A DNA stretch of 64,000 nt, from the NCBI GenBank assembly GCA_000697355.1, contig JNEN01000879.1, forward strand, positions 1-64,000, in the 5' to 3' direction. This DNA comes from Syncephalastrum monosporum B8922 (taxonomy: Eukaryota; Mucoromycota; Mucoromycetes; Mucorales; Syncephalastraceae). A model generated the notes under the pieces. The model saw nothing but the letters and a program-made list of their open reading frames with translations, ran no database searches and was not told the origin of the DNA. The translations under genes were made by a program, and so were the position numbers. Positions 10,462-22,521 of this stretch are shown here, piece by piece (positions within the stretch are counted from its first letter, which is position 1; the number at the start of each line of letters is the position of its first letter).

Positions 10462-13017
10462 CTCTGATATTGAGACACACTTTTTTTGTCAACGATTGGG
10501 GGGACTTGCGTAGAGGCGTCCGCCTTGGGTGGGAAACTCTAGTACAAAGGCAGGTGTTGTACAACCCGCCGGGGCTTACTCCCATGTAACGATGACCACT
10601 TTGCGATGTATTCTTTGAAAACCTTCTTTTTCGCGCGCTTTCTCCCTCTTTCTTTTTTTTTTTCGTGTCTCGCATGATGCACGATTTCAGGTTACGCAGC
10701 GTCACCGGATGATTTGTATGTACGTTTACTGTGCTTCGAAAAATGTGTATGCGTGCGCGTGTGCAGGCAGGAGAGTGTGCGTGCAAAAAGAAAGTAAAGG
10801 ATATATACGTCCCGCATCTTCCTTCTTGCTAGAATAACGAGTCAACAAGAAGGTACGACAACAACAAAAAGTCGTTCGCCTTTCAGGTTTTTTTTTCCTG
10901 CTGTGGCACTCTAGGTTACACACTTACGGAGAATGGTTAAAAACGGGCGAAATGGAGCCATTTACCACTGTCCAATGACTCCCGCCAGATTTGACATCTT
11001 TTTTTCTTTCGGCGCCTCATCTGTTTATGCACCCCTCGGAAAGACCTATCCGTTCTCTGCCCTGGGGGTGAAGGGCGCGTCATTCGACTGCAAAAAAAAA
11101 AGTGGGCACACAAGAAGAAAAAAAAAGTTAAGGACCAACCTGTAACAACTGCGAGGCCCTTTTGTTCATGTTTGTCACCCCCAACACAATGGATGGGTGC
11201 GTGATCACCTTTTTCCCCTCTCGCTCTTATTTTCATGTTTGCAACAGGGACAAAAGCGACATATATGTATGTCTCCCACGGCATGCGGACACAGAGCGTT
11301 ATCCGAACAACTGTGGGAGGGACGGTTTGACCCGCGTGTCCTCTGATAAGAAGACGATGTTTGTCACGAAAGGTTCTCTTTCCGTCCTGGTGTCTAGCGA
11401 ACACGACGCGCGTTGTGTTTACGATGCTGTCACTGAAGGTTACATTCTCTCCTGCCTTGTCACAGGTAGCTTGTTTGTTTTGAGCCGAAAATAGGAAATC
11501 CGATGCACCTGTTTAAAAAAAATGATGATTATAATGCGTTCCTCAATGCCCTGCGGGCGGACACACATAAACAGACACCGCGCCGCTGCCTTACATTGCC
11601 TCTACTACTCTCTTTCTCTTCTTTTTTCTTTTTCCTCTCCCCTTTCGTGCCCCCGCCGATCTGTGTCACGTTCGCACAGAAGCGACGCGTTTTAAAAAAT
11701 GCGTAAAAAAATGCGAGCGGCATATGCCAAAGACGGTATGCATTAGCTCTGGCACTTTTCAAAGTGAAGCAAAAGAAACTGTAGTTTACTCCAGACTATA
11801 TAAAGCGATCTTTTAGAAAAAAGTATTGACAGTATAAAACGGAGCATCCGATGGTAACACTGAGTCACTCCACCTCCCTTTTACATTACTTGCCGAGATA
11901 CGACAAACGCGGTACTTTTATCGTATATACATCAAACTCTCTACGTGCAGTCGTCTAGTTTCATTTCATTTTTTCCTGTAAATGCCTCGTAGCATAGCTT
12001 CTGTACCCTGCCAGGAGGCAGCAAAAGTCGGAAAAGATCTAGAATGTAGCATTTATAACTACTACCACTATATGATGGCTCAATAAGACTTGTGATACCT
12101 GTCCTTTGTAAGGGTCTAGCAACTTTACATATAGTATATCTAATGCTCTTTGACTCGGGGGCTTAGTAAATAATATCTACGACTTGAAACGCCTATCTAA
12201 GCGATGCTCTATGGTATGGCACAATGGATGCAGTCCAATTCCGTTTCCTCTGCCCATTCCTGGCAAAGCTCCCACTATGTTAAGCGCTCTACCAGCTACC
12301 AAACGTAGTATGCTGCTTCGCTCGGATTCGTCGTGCCATACCAGATGTCCATTTGTCTCAGTTCAGGTGACATTTTAGATGGTATCGCTGCAATGTCAGT
12401 CTTTTACACATGCATCGACGGCTAGTCTTTAGTGGTGTATTTCTTACTGGCGCTTCTATGAAAAATGCTGCTTAACAACTCTGATTTAGATATCAGATTG
12501 GTCATGAAACCGTATTTGAATAGCAACACGTCTAAGAAAGAGAGGAATAGACCGAGTTTATACGATATAAGTCGAGAAGACAGGAAAGAAAGACATATTA
12601 TGGCGATCACACAAGTGCGTAGCATAATAAAGTAAATGATACCGTAAGACGAGAATCTAATCATGCCAATGCTGGTCAAGATAAGATAGAAAGATACATT
12701 CGAGCGCGATGTCCGTAGAAGAACCACTTTTTTTACATTATTCGAGGCATAGCAAGCTGGCTTATCTAATAGATGGTTCTCTCCTCCAGTAGCTTTATCA
12801 ACAATACTGAAGATAGCGTCACATTATGGCTGTGGATTAGCATGCTGTATAAAGACTGCTGTCGAAATATACTTTACATGTGAATTCATTTACTGAGAAG
12901 ATGGCATGTATGGGCGGAGGCATAGGGTAAATCTGAAGGCAAAAGTAAAGCAGCGCATCTGATTCGCTGCTTTCTTCCTCGCCGCCACAGACACATAGAC
13001 AACAAAAAAAAGTGACA
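10462..13017. other. Long spacer with no recognisable gene
   Basis: About 2.5 kb between divergent genes. It has several poly-A/T and C/T-rich runs. The longest frames (155 codons minus at 10937-11404, 101 codons minus at 12422-12727) are low-complexity or AT-driven and match nothing I recognise. No tRNA-like cloverleaf or transposase motif was found. Confidence 0.45.
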
Positions 13018-13989
13018 ATGCCACTGATTGTTCTGACAGGTTATCCATCCAGCGGCAAATCACGACGTGCTGATCAGATCAAGCACTATTTGCTCGAACG
13101 TCTTCAGAATGAAAACAAAAACATGCGAATTCACCACATTCACGACCATTCGCTCAATGTCACAAAAGATGCCTACCGAGGTCAGAGTCAATATCATAAT
13201 TAAATTATACGTTTATTCACGGGAGAGTAGATCCACGGGAAGAGAAAAAGGCACGAGGTGCGATGTTGTCTGCGGTCGAGCGCGTGTTATCAAAAGATGA
13301 CATCGTGATAGCGGATGGCTTGAATTATATCAAAGGATTCCGATACCAACTTTATTGCATTGCGCGCGCAATAGGCACCCCACATTGTGTGGTATGGAAG
13401 TGTAAAATACATAGTATATATGTCGTAACCGTTCCCACCATGCATGCGCATGCACACGCTGGTTCTGTAGGTGCATGCGGGCACACCGACTCAGATGGCC
13501 AAGGAGTGGAACGCACAGAGGACCGATGGTTACGACGATACCGTGTTTGACGAACTGGTGACACGTTACGAAGAGCCCGAGGCACGGAATCGATGGGACG
13601 CACCATTGTTCACTGTCATCTATGACGACGAGAACGTGCCTGGTGACGCTATCTGGGATGCAGTCATCTTGCGCCGACCCCCACCTCCCAACCTCTCCAC
13701 TATCTCCAAGCCCGTTTCAGACACAAACTACGTCTATGAGCTCGACAAGGTTACCTTGGAGATCATCAGCGCTGTTGTCGAAGGACAAAAGGAATATGGC
13801 CCAGGCGGCTTGCCCATGACAGTGCCCAATGCTTCCGAGAAGGTCGTGAACCCGGCCCGCAGCGTCACGTTATCTGAGCTGCGTCGACTTCGCAAGCAGT
13901 TTATCTCCATCAACAAACAACGCACCACGCTGGATGTAGGGCGTTTAGGCGACCTTTTTACCGAATATCTCAACACCAACTTGGCTTAA
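13018..13989 (+). CDS. KTI12: KTI12, Elongator-associated P-loop protein
   Basis: Regulator of the Elongator complex, needed for wobble-uridine modification of tRNA. Three exons: 13018-13180, 13228-13391 and 13471-13989 (281 aa). The Walker A motif GYPSSGKS is at residues 8-15 directly after the start. The adenylate-kinase-like core shows DPREEKKARG followed by LSAVERVLSKDD, then DGLNYIKGFRYQLYC; the C-terminal half has RRLRKQFISINKQ. The 47-bp first intron was placed by frame: only acceptor gggagag/TAGATCC yields DPREEKKARG. Intron 2 (13392-13470) contains alternating purine-pyrimidine CATGCATGCGCATGCACACG. The length is close to yeast and animal KTI12. Confidence 0.94.
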
Positions 13990-14610
13990 ATAGAATGGCA
14001 CGCAATAGAAGGGTGACTTTTGTATGCTTATATATAAAGACAAACGTTATTTTAAACGCTTCCGTTTCTGGTATCGTTCAAATCAAGGCACAAGGTCGCT
14101 CAAGAAACCCAAAAAAAGCAGGTCAGGGCACGCAATGTGTCAAACGGACTTGAGCTGAGGCGATAGTGTAGAGATTATAATAAAGAGGATTTGGCCTGCC
14201 TAGACAGAGTGGAGTGTCAGTGGGGTAGAAGCTGGTAAACATAGCGCGGAGAACGGAGAAGAGCACCAGCCAACGAGAAGGAAGTGTGTCAGCATTCCCC
14301 GAATTATAGCTTCTGCTGTCTTATCAGTGGCAGGATCACCATTTTCCTTCTTTTAATCCCTCATCAAAGCAGAGGGCGGGTCTATATATTCCGATGCAAT
14401 ACAAAGCAAGAGACACCTGACAAAGCAATGGGGACAGCCAATAATAAAACTGAGCGCAGGCTCGCTTTCGTAATAAAAAAAAAAAAAGAAAAATTTGGGC
14501 ATCGAAACGATTGGAAACGGCGTCGAAAATCCGGGACAATCGTCACGTTTGATTGGCTTGATGAGGTTTTGACTAAGCATTTGAAGGCCGCCACCAAGAG
14601 ACATTTACTT
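13990..14610. other. Spacer upstream of the peroxiredoxin gene
   Basis: About 620 bp, no convincing coding sequence. A 138-codon plus-strand frame at 14284-14700 runs over an oligo-A tract and the TATA box and looks like chance. Confidence 0.5.
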
Positions 14611-14618
14611 TATAAAAG
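14611..14618 (+). promoter_or_regulatory. TATA box of the peroxiredoxin gene
   Basis: TATAAAAG, 61 bp upstream of the peroxiredoxin ATG at 14672, fitting a short leader and strong expression. Confidence 0.55.
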
Positions 14619-14671
14619 TGGTCCGGGGGTCCCATTTTTAGATTCCTTGTTTTCCTTTCCTCTCATAAAAA

Positions 14672-15539
14672 ATGGGTATGTTGGCCTGCTTCTCATATAA
14701 CTACAAGTTTACTGACTTCGGTTGCAGTTGCTCAAGTCCAGAAGCCCGCTCCCGAGTTCACTCTCCCCGCCGTTGTCGACGGTGAGTTCAAGGATGTTTC
14801 CCTGTCCGACTACAAGGGCAAGTACGTTGTGTTCTTCTGGTACCCCATGGACTTCACCTTCGTCTGCCCCACCGAGATCCTCGCCTTCTCCGAGCGCGTT
14901 AAGGAGTTCAAGGCTCTGGACTGCGAGGTTATTGCCGCTTCCACCGACTCTGGTACGATATAAGAAAAATGATAAGAGAAATATCGAGAGCGCGCGCGTG
15001 ACGCGTCTCCTCCACCCGACTATGGTACTTATCTTTTGTCCACTTATTTTCTTACAGAGTTCTCCCACCTTGCCTGGGTCAATACTCCCCGCAAGCAGGG
15101 CGGTCTGGGTGAGATGAACATCCCCATCGTCGCCGACAAGACCAAGAAGGTTGCCCGTGAGTACGGTGTCCTTCTTGAGGATGCTGGCGTTGCCCTCCGT
15201 GGTATGTAAACAAACAGACAAGCCTGAGAAAATCCGAAATTAAAGTTTGACACCTTCTGCACACAGGTCTCTTCATCATCGACCCCAAGGGTATCGTCCG
15301 CCAGATCACCCTCAACGATCTGCCCGTCGGCCGTTCCGTTGATGAGGTTCTCCGTCTCGTTGAGGCCTTCCAGTTCACCGATGTCCACGGTGAGGTCTGC
15401 CCCGCTGGCTGGAAGAAGGGTAAGCATAAGGAAAAAAAATTAGGAGACCGAAACTCACTCTGCTCTCTTTCCTATAGGTGATGCCACCATCAAGCCCGGT
15501 GTCAAGGAGTCCAAGAGCTACTTTGAGGCTGCTAACTAG
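14672..15539 (+). CDS. TSA1: Typical 2-Cys peroxiredoxin (thioredoxin peroxidase)
   Basis: Cytosolic peroxidase that reduces H2O2 and alkyl peroxides using thioredoxin. Five exons: 14672-14675, 14728-14952, 15058-15201, 15267-15419 and 15478-15539 (195 aa). The first coding exon is only 4 nt (ATG plus G). The peroxidatic cysteine is Cys48 in FTFVCPTE, the resolving cysteine Cys169 in GEVCPAGW. Both GGLG and the C-terminal YF (SYFEAAN) are present, the pair that makes eukaryotic Prx prone to hyperoxidation and able to switch to a chaperone form. A TATA box lies 61 bp upstream and an AATAAA at 15574-15579. Codon use is strongly biased to C-ending codons compared with neighbours, as expected for an abundant protein. 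Confidence 0.97.
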
Positions 15540-17350
15540 ATTGTATCATATGGCGCATTGTGTCCATAAACACAATAAAAATGTACAAAGTGTCGCTTCC
15601 TAATTATAATCCGACCATTGCGCGCACCCCCCTTGGTTAGGGTAAAGCGTGGCCTCTTGTGTTACACACGTAGAGTTATAGGTGATCGCATGGGCAGCGA
15701 GAAAAATAGCTCCAACACGTTTTGCTCCTGTGACGCATTTATTTCTCTGTGTGCCGCTGGATGTAACCATCCAACGTCTATGGATTTCGTGTTACTCTAG
15801 TCGGCCCGTTGTAATATATATTTCAGGGAATTCTCCGTCCAATAGTCTAAAGATGTAGACTGTCATTCGGCGCGTTTTAGGCACCTGCCTATACTCACAT
15901 ATAGGATGACGGTAGATATAAGGCGTATGGCATACAGCGGTCCAACGCTACCTCAGTCATTATATTGAAAAGTTGCCGTGAAAGATATCATGTATGCACT
16001 TGACACAAAATCTCTACCTAATGGGCGGCCTGCTCTTTTTCGAATCATCGTGATTGATATCCAGATGACTTACCCCATTTGAAGAAGGAAGGTGTTAATG
16101 ATAAGAATTCAGGGGCTCTTGCTTGTCGGTGTAATTGCAGAGTCAGCATTGATAGGTATTGCCTTTATGTCAGATTTACCCGCGGCAAGGATAGAAAAAA
16201 GTCTTTAATAACATATACCTTCAGTCTATCTCAGTTCTTGACTATTGAGAGTAGTATCAGGTTTAATGCTACGGCACGGCAAAGTCTTGGGGGAGAAAAC
16301 TAAGACTGCGCATACCATGCACAATATCATTGGTCATGAGTTTCATTTTGCGGGATACATTGGGCTCGTTTCTAGAAATAAAAAGAACGGACAGAAGCAC
16401 AGATAAATCTCTTTTACCGTTTAGCCCATATGGCCAAAAAGTGCATGAAAAGAAATGGGTTTAGATACCTCCCATAAATGGCATATTGACGTGGTTACGG
16501 GGTTCAGGATTTTTGGGGGAGATGAGGAGGACCGTATGTTCTATTGACAAACAATCCCTTACTTTTGAAAGAACACATATGCACACGCACATATCAATCA
16601 TGGCATCATTCGCACAACGGGGCATGCATGTATCACGTCTGAATCATTCAACGAGAGTATTTCATCGTTGCGGATCGCAACCTCCAAGCAAAAGGAAAGG
16701 TGGCGCTGCATCATGCAAAAAAAGCAAGATAAGCTTTTGCCAAATAATAATAATAAAGCAGTTTGCAAGTCGAGAGATTCTTCTTTTTTCTTTTGGCGTC
16801 ATGTAATAAATGAGAAGGTCAATTGTTCTAATGGGTGTGCATCTTGCCTTTGTACAACGCTGTAATTGTCGGATTGTCGGGAAAGGGTAATCACTCTTTT
16901 TGGAGTGGGACGACTGAATTTTGGGATGTCATATGGGGTCGCATTATTGAATCAAAATGCGAGCATGATAAAAAATAGACATAAAAAGATATAAAGTTTT
17001 TTTTGGGCTTGTTTCGTACCATCATGAGAAGCTTTTTTTTTTTTGTAACTCACTTGAACAGCAGGCACGAGCGCATCGTTGGCGTACACCGCCGTCTAAA
17101 CACAAAAAAGCAAGGACGTGTGCGTGTAATGAAGGGGGATGGATCACGTCGGACTTGTGCGCGCGCATTGGGATTGTTCCAAGCAAGAACTTTCGATGGT
17201 AATTATTATGCCCTTTTTTATTTTGCGCCTTGCAATATCTCACGTCCCGCCTCTCTCCTCTCTCTCTTTTCTCTTTCTTTTTGTGAACTTTCTCTGCCAT
17301 CCTTGTTTTCCTTTCTGCCCTTCACTTTCCTTTCTTTTTCCTAGTTTATC
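15540..17350. other. Long spacer with no recognisable gene
   Basis: About 1.8 kb between two plus-strand genes, AT-rich, with short random frames only. The last 350 bp before the glyoxalase II ATG are C/T-rich, as in other leaders of this window. Confidence 0.5.
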
Positions 17351-18359
17351 ATGAAGATCATTCCCATCAATGTACTCGAGGATAATTATTCTTACATCCT
17401 TATTGACGAAAAGACCAAAGAAGCTGCTGTCATTGACTGCGTGGATCCAATCAAGATTCTCAACGTTGTCAGCCAAACAGGCGCCAAATTAACGAGGTAC
17501 AAACGCATTATAATTTGACAGAAGATGATGGTATTAATTGATGGTCAGTGTTTTTGTCACACATCATCACTGGGACCATTCAGGAGGCAACATCGAACTT
17601 GTTGGTATGTTCTACATAAGCAAAAGAAGAGAGGAAAAGACACACAGAAAGAAGCGAGATAAAGTGAGAAGGATCGGCAAAACGGTTGCAACCAATTTGG
17701 GACCAGGGTGACACCACAAACTTTTTACACTTATTCTTCCACTTTTAGCGAAAAAACCTGGACTGGCTGTTTACGGTGCGGACGCAAGGATACCAGAGAT
17801 CAACTACGTCTGCAAGGATCATGAAGAATTTAAGCTCGGGTCACTGGAGGTCACCCCGCTGCATACACCTTGTCATACCAAGGGCCATGTCTGTTATTAT
17901 GTTGTCGATCCCAACTCCGGTGAAAAGGCAGTTTTTACTGGCGAGTAAGTCCAATACTTTCATCTAAACGAGTATATGAACTGACTGCAACCTATCCATA
18001 GCACCTTGTTCGTGGCCGGCATAGGCAAATTCTTCGAGGGCGATGCACGTGACATGTATCGAATCTTATTTCATGTGATTACCAAGCTGCCAGACGATAC
18101 GTGGGTGTACTGCGGGCATGAGTACACACAAACCAACCTCAAATTCGCCTTGTCACTCGAACCCCACAACGAGGCTGTCATGACCAAGTGGACGTGGTGC
18201 CAGGATAAGCCGATCACGGTGCCTTCGACCATTGGCCAAGAAAAACTATATAACCCGTTTTTGCGAGTGAACGAGCAGAGCATTCAGCTGATCACTGGGA
18301 AAACGGATCCTGTCGAGGCGCTCGCCACCTTGCGTGAACTCAAGAACTCGTTCCGGTAA
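17351..18359 (+). CDS. GLO2: Hydroxyacylglutathione hydrolase (glyoxalase II)
   Basis: Hydrolyses S-lactoylglutathione to lactate and glutathione, the second step of methylglyoxal detoxification. Four exons: 17351-17496, 17549-17604, 17749-17944 and 18002-18359 (251 aa). The metallo-beta-lactamase metal site is THHHWDH at residues 53-59, with further ligands in HTPCHTKGH and in the TGDTLFVAG and YCGHEYT segments. The C-terminal substrate domain includes KWTWCQDK and a final LRELKNSFR. The start MKIIPINVLEDNYSYIL is flush with the fold, with no mitochondrial presequence, so this looks like the cytosolic form. Intron 2 (17605-17748) is fairly long at 144 bp. Confidence 0.96.
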
Positions 18360-18620
18360 ATATTGAGGACCACTTGCACATTTTTCTATACTCGTATATA
18401 CTCCTCCATTTTATTTCTTTTCTCTTCGTACCGTACACCCTTGCCTGCGTTATTTTGTCTTCACCCGCTCACCCCTTGTCGCGTCTCCTCAACATCCGCA
18501 TCCATATATCTCCTCTTTTTGAATTACCGCACCACGCCTTCCTCCATCTATTGACATTTGCGCCCATCGTATTTTAATGCAAATAGTATCACGTCTGTGT
18601 ATGTGCATCTTATATTCTTT

Positions 18621-19293
18621 TCAACTCTTACTCTTTTCGATGATGGATATGGATGTTTTTATCATGCTAGCCATGCGATGGAATGATTCTAAATGCTCCA
18701 GATCGGCTACGAGTTTTCCTGCATCTTCGATGTCTGAGCAGGCGGTATCGACGTTGACTGAGGTCTCTTTGAGCTGGTGCTTGTCAGCGACAATACCCGG
18801 AACTTTGCGTTGAATGTGCTCATACACGCGGTATAAGCCCAGAGAGGCATCATTCAGGCCTAACTGGCTAGTTCTGACGATACCTGCCATGACTATGTAG
18901 AATTTGTTAAGATACACACAGAGACCCGTCTCTATATTTCTCCTCCCGTCCCCCATCCAGCTCTATTCTATTTGATATGGTGGGGTTACCCTGTTCAGCG
19001 CGCTCAGAATCGGAACCACTCAGTTGGATACCGGTTGCATTGAGTAAGTTTAGGTTGGAGGCACGTCGTGCAAAAACAGAGAGTTGGTCCATCGCCGTCC
19101 ACGACGACGAAGGTGACTTTGGCATGACGCTGCCCGTCGCTGTTTCCTCTTCCACGATCGGTTCATTGTCGACTGAAACGGTAGATGACGACTTCTGAGA
19201 TTTGGCACGACGTCTTGGTGGACTTGTAAAGAGAGAGAACGCCCTTAGCGAGAGTGGCGATGAAGTTGGCGAGTTGGACCCACCGGCGGGCAT
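18621..19293 (-). CDS. BORCS8: BORCS8-like (MEF2BNB-type) protein
   Basis: Two exons on the minus strand, 19293-18990 and 18892-18621 (191 aa). The C-terminal 90 residues match the pattern of BORCS8: ASLGLYRVYEHIQRKVP, then a helix with NVDTACSDIEDAGKLVADL and FHRMASMIKTSISIIEK. In animals BORCS8 is a subunit of BORC, which recruits Arl8 and positions lysosomes; a vacuolar or endosomal role here is inference. The N-terminal half is Ser/Pro/Arg-rich and likely disordered, longer than in the animal protein, which is about 120 residues. The 97-bp intron joins AEQ to VMAGIVRTSQ in frame. It lies divergent to the OPT transporter. The similarity is recognised by eye only. Confidence 0.72.
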
Positions 19294-20003
19294 AACAAAA
19301 AGCGAAGTGAGCGACTTCCTTCATTTGTTCTTTACTTGTTCATTGGTGTCTGGAAGTCCACCAATCACATCTATTGATTTCAGAGGAACAACAGAGAAAA
19401 AATAAATTTTTGAACTTCAGGCATCTTACTATCCCTAAGTACCCTGCTAACTTCGGCTGGTTTGAATGCCATTGGTAAGAAATATGATTGTGGAAATAAG
19501 ATTTTGGTATTAGCCTTATCTTAAACGATCCCGGGGCGCAACAGTACTTGTCGCCCAAGATGGCTAAGTATGCTCGGGCACAGACACTCATCACAGCGAC
19601 AGCAAAAATATCTGATTGGTGGATCTCTTTTTCTTTTGCCTCGCATACCTTTTCTTTGCAAAATACAATTGCACATCCTTTGGCCTCGGATTCCCTTTCT
19701 AGGTTCCTTCGGCGAAAGATCTTCTCGTTGCGCTCATGCAGAGCACGCTTCGAGTTAGTGATCCTCGCCTTGCAGTGCAGTAAGAAGATCTCCCCTTCTA
19801 TTCACCTGCTGCTGCGGAGGTAGAACTTTAACGCTCAATACCGTTTGTATCGTTCCTTCTATTTTTTTTATCTATCTGCATACAATCTATAAAAAAAAAT
19901 CTGGAAAGTAGTCTGTCCCATTCCTCTTCTCCTCACTCTTCCCTACCTCTCCAAAACCCCCATTCTTCTTGCTTGCATTGTCTTGCTTGGCTTTTTTTCT
20001 ATA
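19294..20003. other. Divergent promoter region, BORCS8-like / OPT transporter
   Basis: About 700 bp. No supported gene: the 91-codon plus frame at 19548-19823 has no motif. The 150 bp before the OPT ATG are C/T-rich. Confidence 0.5.
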
Positions 20004-22241
20004 ATGGCGGGAGATAGCAAAGTGCCTGCTGAGGATCTCACAAATGAACTATTCGCGCTCGATAACATTGGAGAAAAAGCGCCATCCGAGTCTGTAATTG
20101 ATCAACAGCAAACCGCATTAGCGGAACAGCAGCAGCAAGGATATCATTTCACATGGCGGGCATCCCTCGTTGGTTCGTTCCTCGGGTGCTTTGTCGGTAA
20201 GCTTCCCTACTCGCATTCTTTCAGGTTGTCCACTCACCCAATCTTTTCGTTACTATTATCGTTTATATAGCTGCATCCAACACTTACTTGGGTCTTAAAG
20301 TGGGCTGGACATTTGGTGCAGGCATTTTTGGCGCCATTTTCTCCTTTGCTATCATCAAACCACTTTCCACGCGTCTACCCCTCGCTTGGGGTGGCGGGTT
20401 CTTCAGCGCTCAAGAAAACGTCACGGCCCAATCGGCGGCGACTACCGCCGGTGGTTTGTTCAGTGGCTTTATCTCTGCTATCCCCGCCTTGTACAAGCTC
20501 GGGCTGATGACCACACCGCGCCAGGACATCGTAGCCCTGACCTTGTTTACTATCTCGGCCGCTTTCTATGGTCTCTTTTTTGCTGTTCCCCTCCGACGCC
20601 ATTTTGTGGTCAAGCAAGATCTGACATTTCCCACGCCACGCGCAGCTGCCACCACCATTTTGTCCCTGCATGATTCTGTCACGGGCCACATCATGGCTAT
20701 GCGAAAGGCCAAATGGATGCTTTTTTGGTTTATTGTCTCCTTTGGCTGGGCTATTGCTGCTTACTTTATACCCTTCATGAGCACCTGTAAGTAAAAGCAA
20801 CTGATCGAAAAGAAGCGCACCCACTAACATGTAATTTTTTTTTTTGGAATTTACAGTACACATCTTATGGTGGATCGGGCATGCCGCCGGATATCAAAAT
20901 ATGATGGCAGCGGACGAGACCTGGACATGGCATTTGAAGATTGACTTCCCTTTCTTTGGTGCAGGCATGATGACTCCTGGCTCTGTAGTGATACCCTTTT
21001 TGTCGACCACCATCATCGTCTATGGCATCATCGGTCCTTGCCTAGTCAGCTCAGGCTACTTTGTCAAGGCGTATGGTTTTCCCGACCAAGGTAACTCAAC
21101 GCGGTCTTTCTTCTTATGGCCCGGGATCGCGTTGCTGGTCTTTTCTGCATTCGCCGAACTCTTTGTCCGTTACGATACACTCTACCGTGGTGTGAAAGGC
21201 GGTTTGCTCGAGCTGGTCGGAACATGCCAACATGTCATTCGCGTATGCCGACGACGCTTTGGCAGCAAACATACACTGTCCGAGAAGGAGCTGCTCAAAA
21301 ATCCCGTAAATGACGAGCCCTACGGTCCTCAAGATTTGGTGCCCATTTACTGGTGGGTCTCGGGACTGATTCTATCCGTTATATTCACATGTGCCATCAT
21401 GGGCTTCTATTTCGGTATGCCTGTCTATCAAACCATTGTGTCCGTCATACTCGCGTTTATTATGGCTTTTGTTGGCATCCAAGCAGCGGGCGAGACCGAT
21501 ATCAACCCCACTGGTAGCGTAGCCAAGATGTCTCAACTTATCTTTGCCGGCATGCCCGGTGATTCGACGGCTGCGATCCAAAAGAATAACCTCATGGCAG
21601 GTAATATCACTGCCTCCGCCGCAGCTCAGTCGGTGGACATGGTCGGCGACTTCAAGACAGGTCAGATCGTCGGTGCCACGCCACGCTCACAGTTCCAGAC
21701 CCAGCTGGTGGGATCTTTTGTCGCCGTAGGCATCGCGGTGGGTCTCTTTATTCTCTTTACGGATGCGTATCCTTGTATTATCGATCAAGACATGAACGCC
21801 CCGTGCGAGTTTGGTCTCTCTGGTGTGTGGGCCTGGATGAGCGTTACCCGACTCTTGACTGGTGGCGCGTCTCTCTCGCGCGACTGCATCATCGTCACTG
21901 CCATTTTTGCTGTTGTCGGTGTACTGGGGCCTTTTATTCGTCATTTTGGTCTCAAAAAACAGTACCACATCTATTTCCCTTCCCTCGGCGTGATGGGTCT
22001 GGCCATGATCAACAGTACACCGGATGTGCCCCTTTCCATGTGCATCGGCTGGATTTCAGGCAAGATATGGCATCGCGTGAATCCGGACAAATATTACCAT
22101 TACATGTATAGTGCAGCGGGCGGAATGATTGCTGGACAGGGTGTTGCAGCCGTATTACAGGCCATCTTCCATTTAGCGAACGTCCCAGGTAATGTCACTG
22201 CTGTTTCTTGTATTGATCAGTTGGTAGACAACTGCCCTTGA
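20004..22241 (+). CDS. Oligopeptide transporter (OPT family, YGL114W-like)
   Basis: Polytopic plasma or vacuolar membrane transporter for small peptides or metal chelates. Three exons: 20004-20196, 20271-20786 and 20857-22241 (697 aa). A short cytosolic tail with a Gln run (residues about 33-50) leads into more than 14 hydrophobic segments. OPT hallmarks are the first-helix SNTYLGLKVGWTFG, the AENVTAQSAAT-like GGFFSAQENVTAQSAAT, and the TDINPTG motif before KMSQLIFAG. The C-terminal PSLGVMGLAMINSTPDVP is also typical. The tail ends CIDQLVDNCP. The ATG at 20004 is the first in frame after a C/T-rich leader. Substrate cannot be read from sequence; the arrangement resembles the YSL/YGL114W branch more than the Opt1/Opt2 branch. 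Confidence 0.9.
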
Positions 22242-22521
22242 GATAGCTGCTGTAGATATCCTACGTAATAATAATCAGAATGTAAATAAACAGCTCCTAT
22301 AAATTTATGGATATACATAAAGGCAGTGTGAGGAGCTTAAGTAAGCATACATGACTTACCCCTGCCGCCCTGATGCCTATGTACGTGCGTGTTCAATACG
22401 TCCATTTTAAGTAAATTTGCTAACAGCATGCATGAACAGCATTTTCAGATCGTTCATTCTTCCTCCGCGCTCCTTTTTTCTTTTTCGTCTATTGTCTTCT
22501 CCTCGTTCCACGATAAAAACG

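Noticed and set aside
12422..12727. 101-codon hydrophobic minus-strand frame
   Set aside because: AT-rich region where hydrophobic codons arise by chance; no start context, homologous motif or neighbours that support it.
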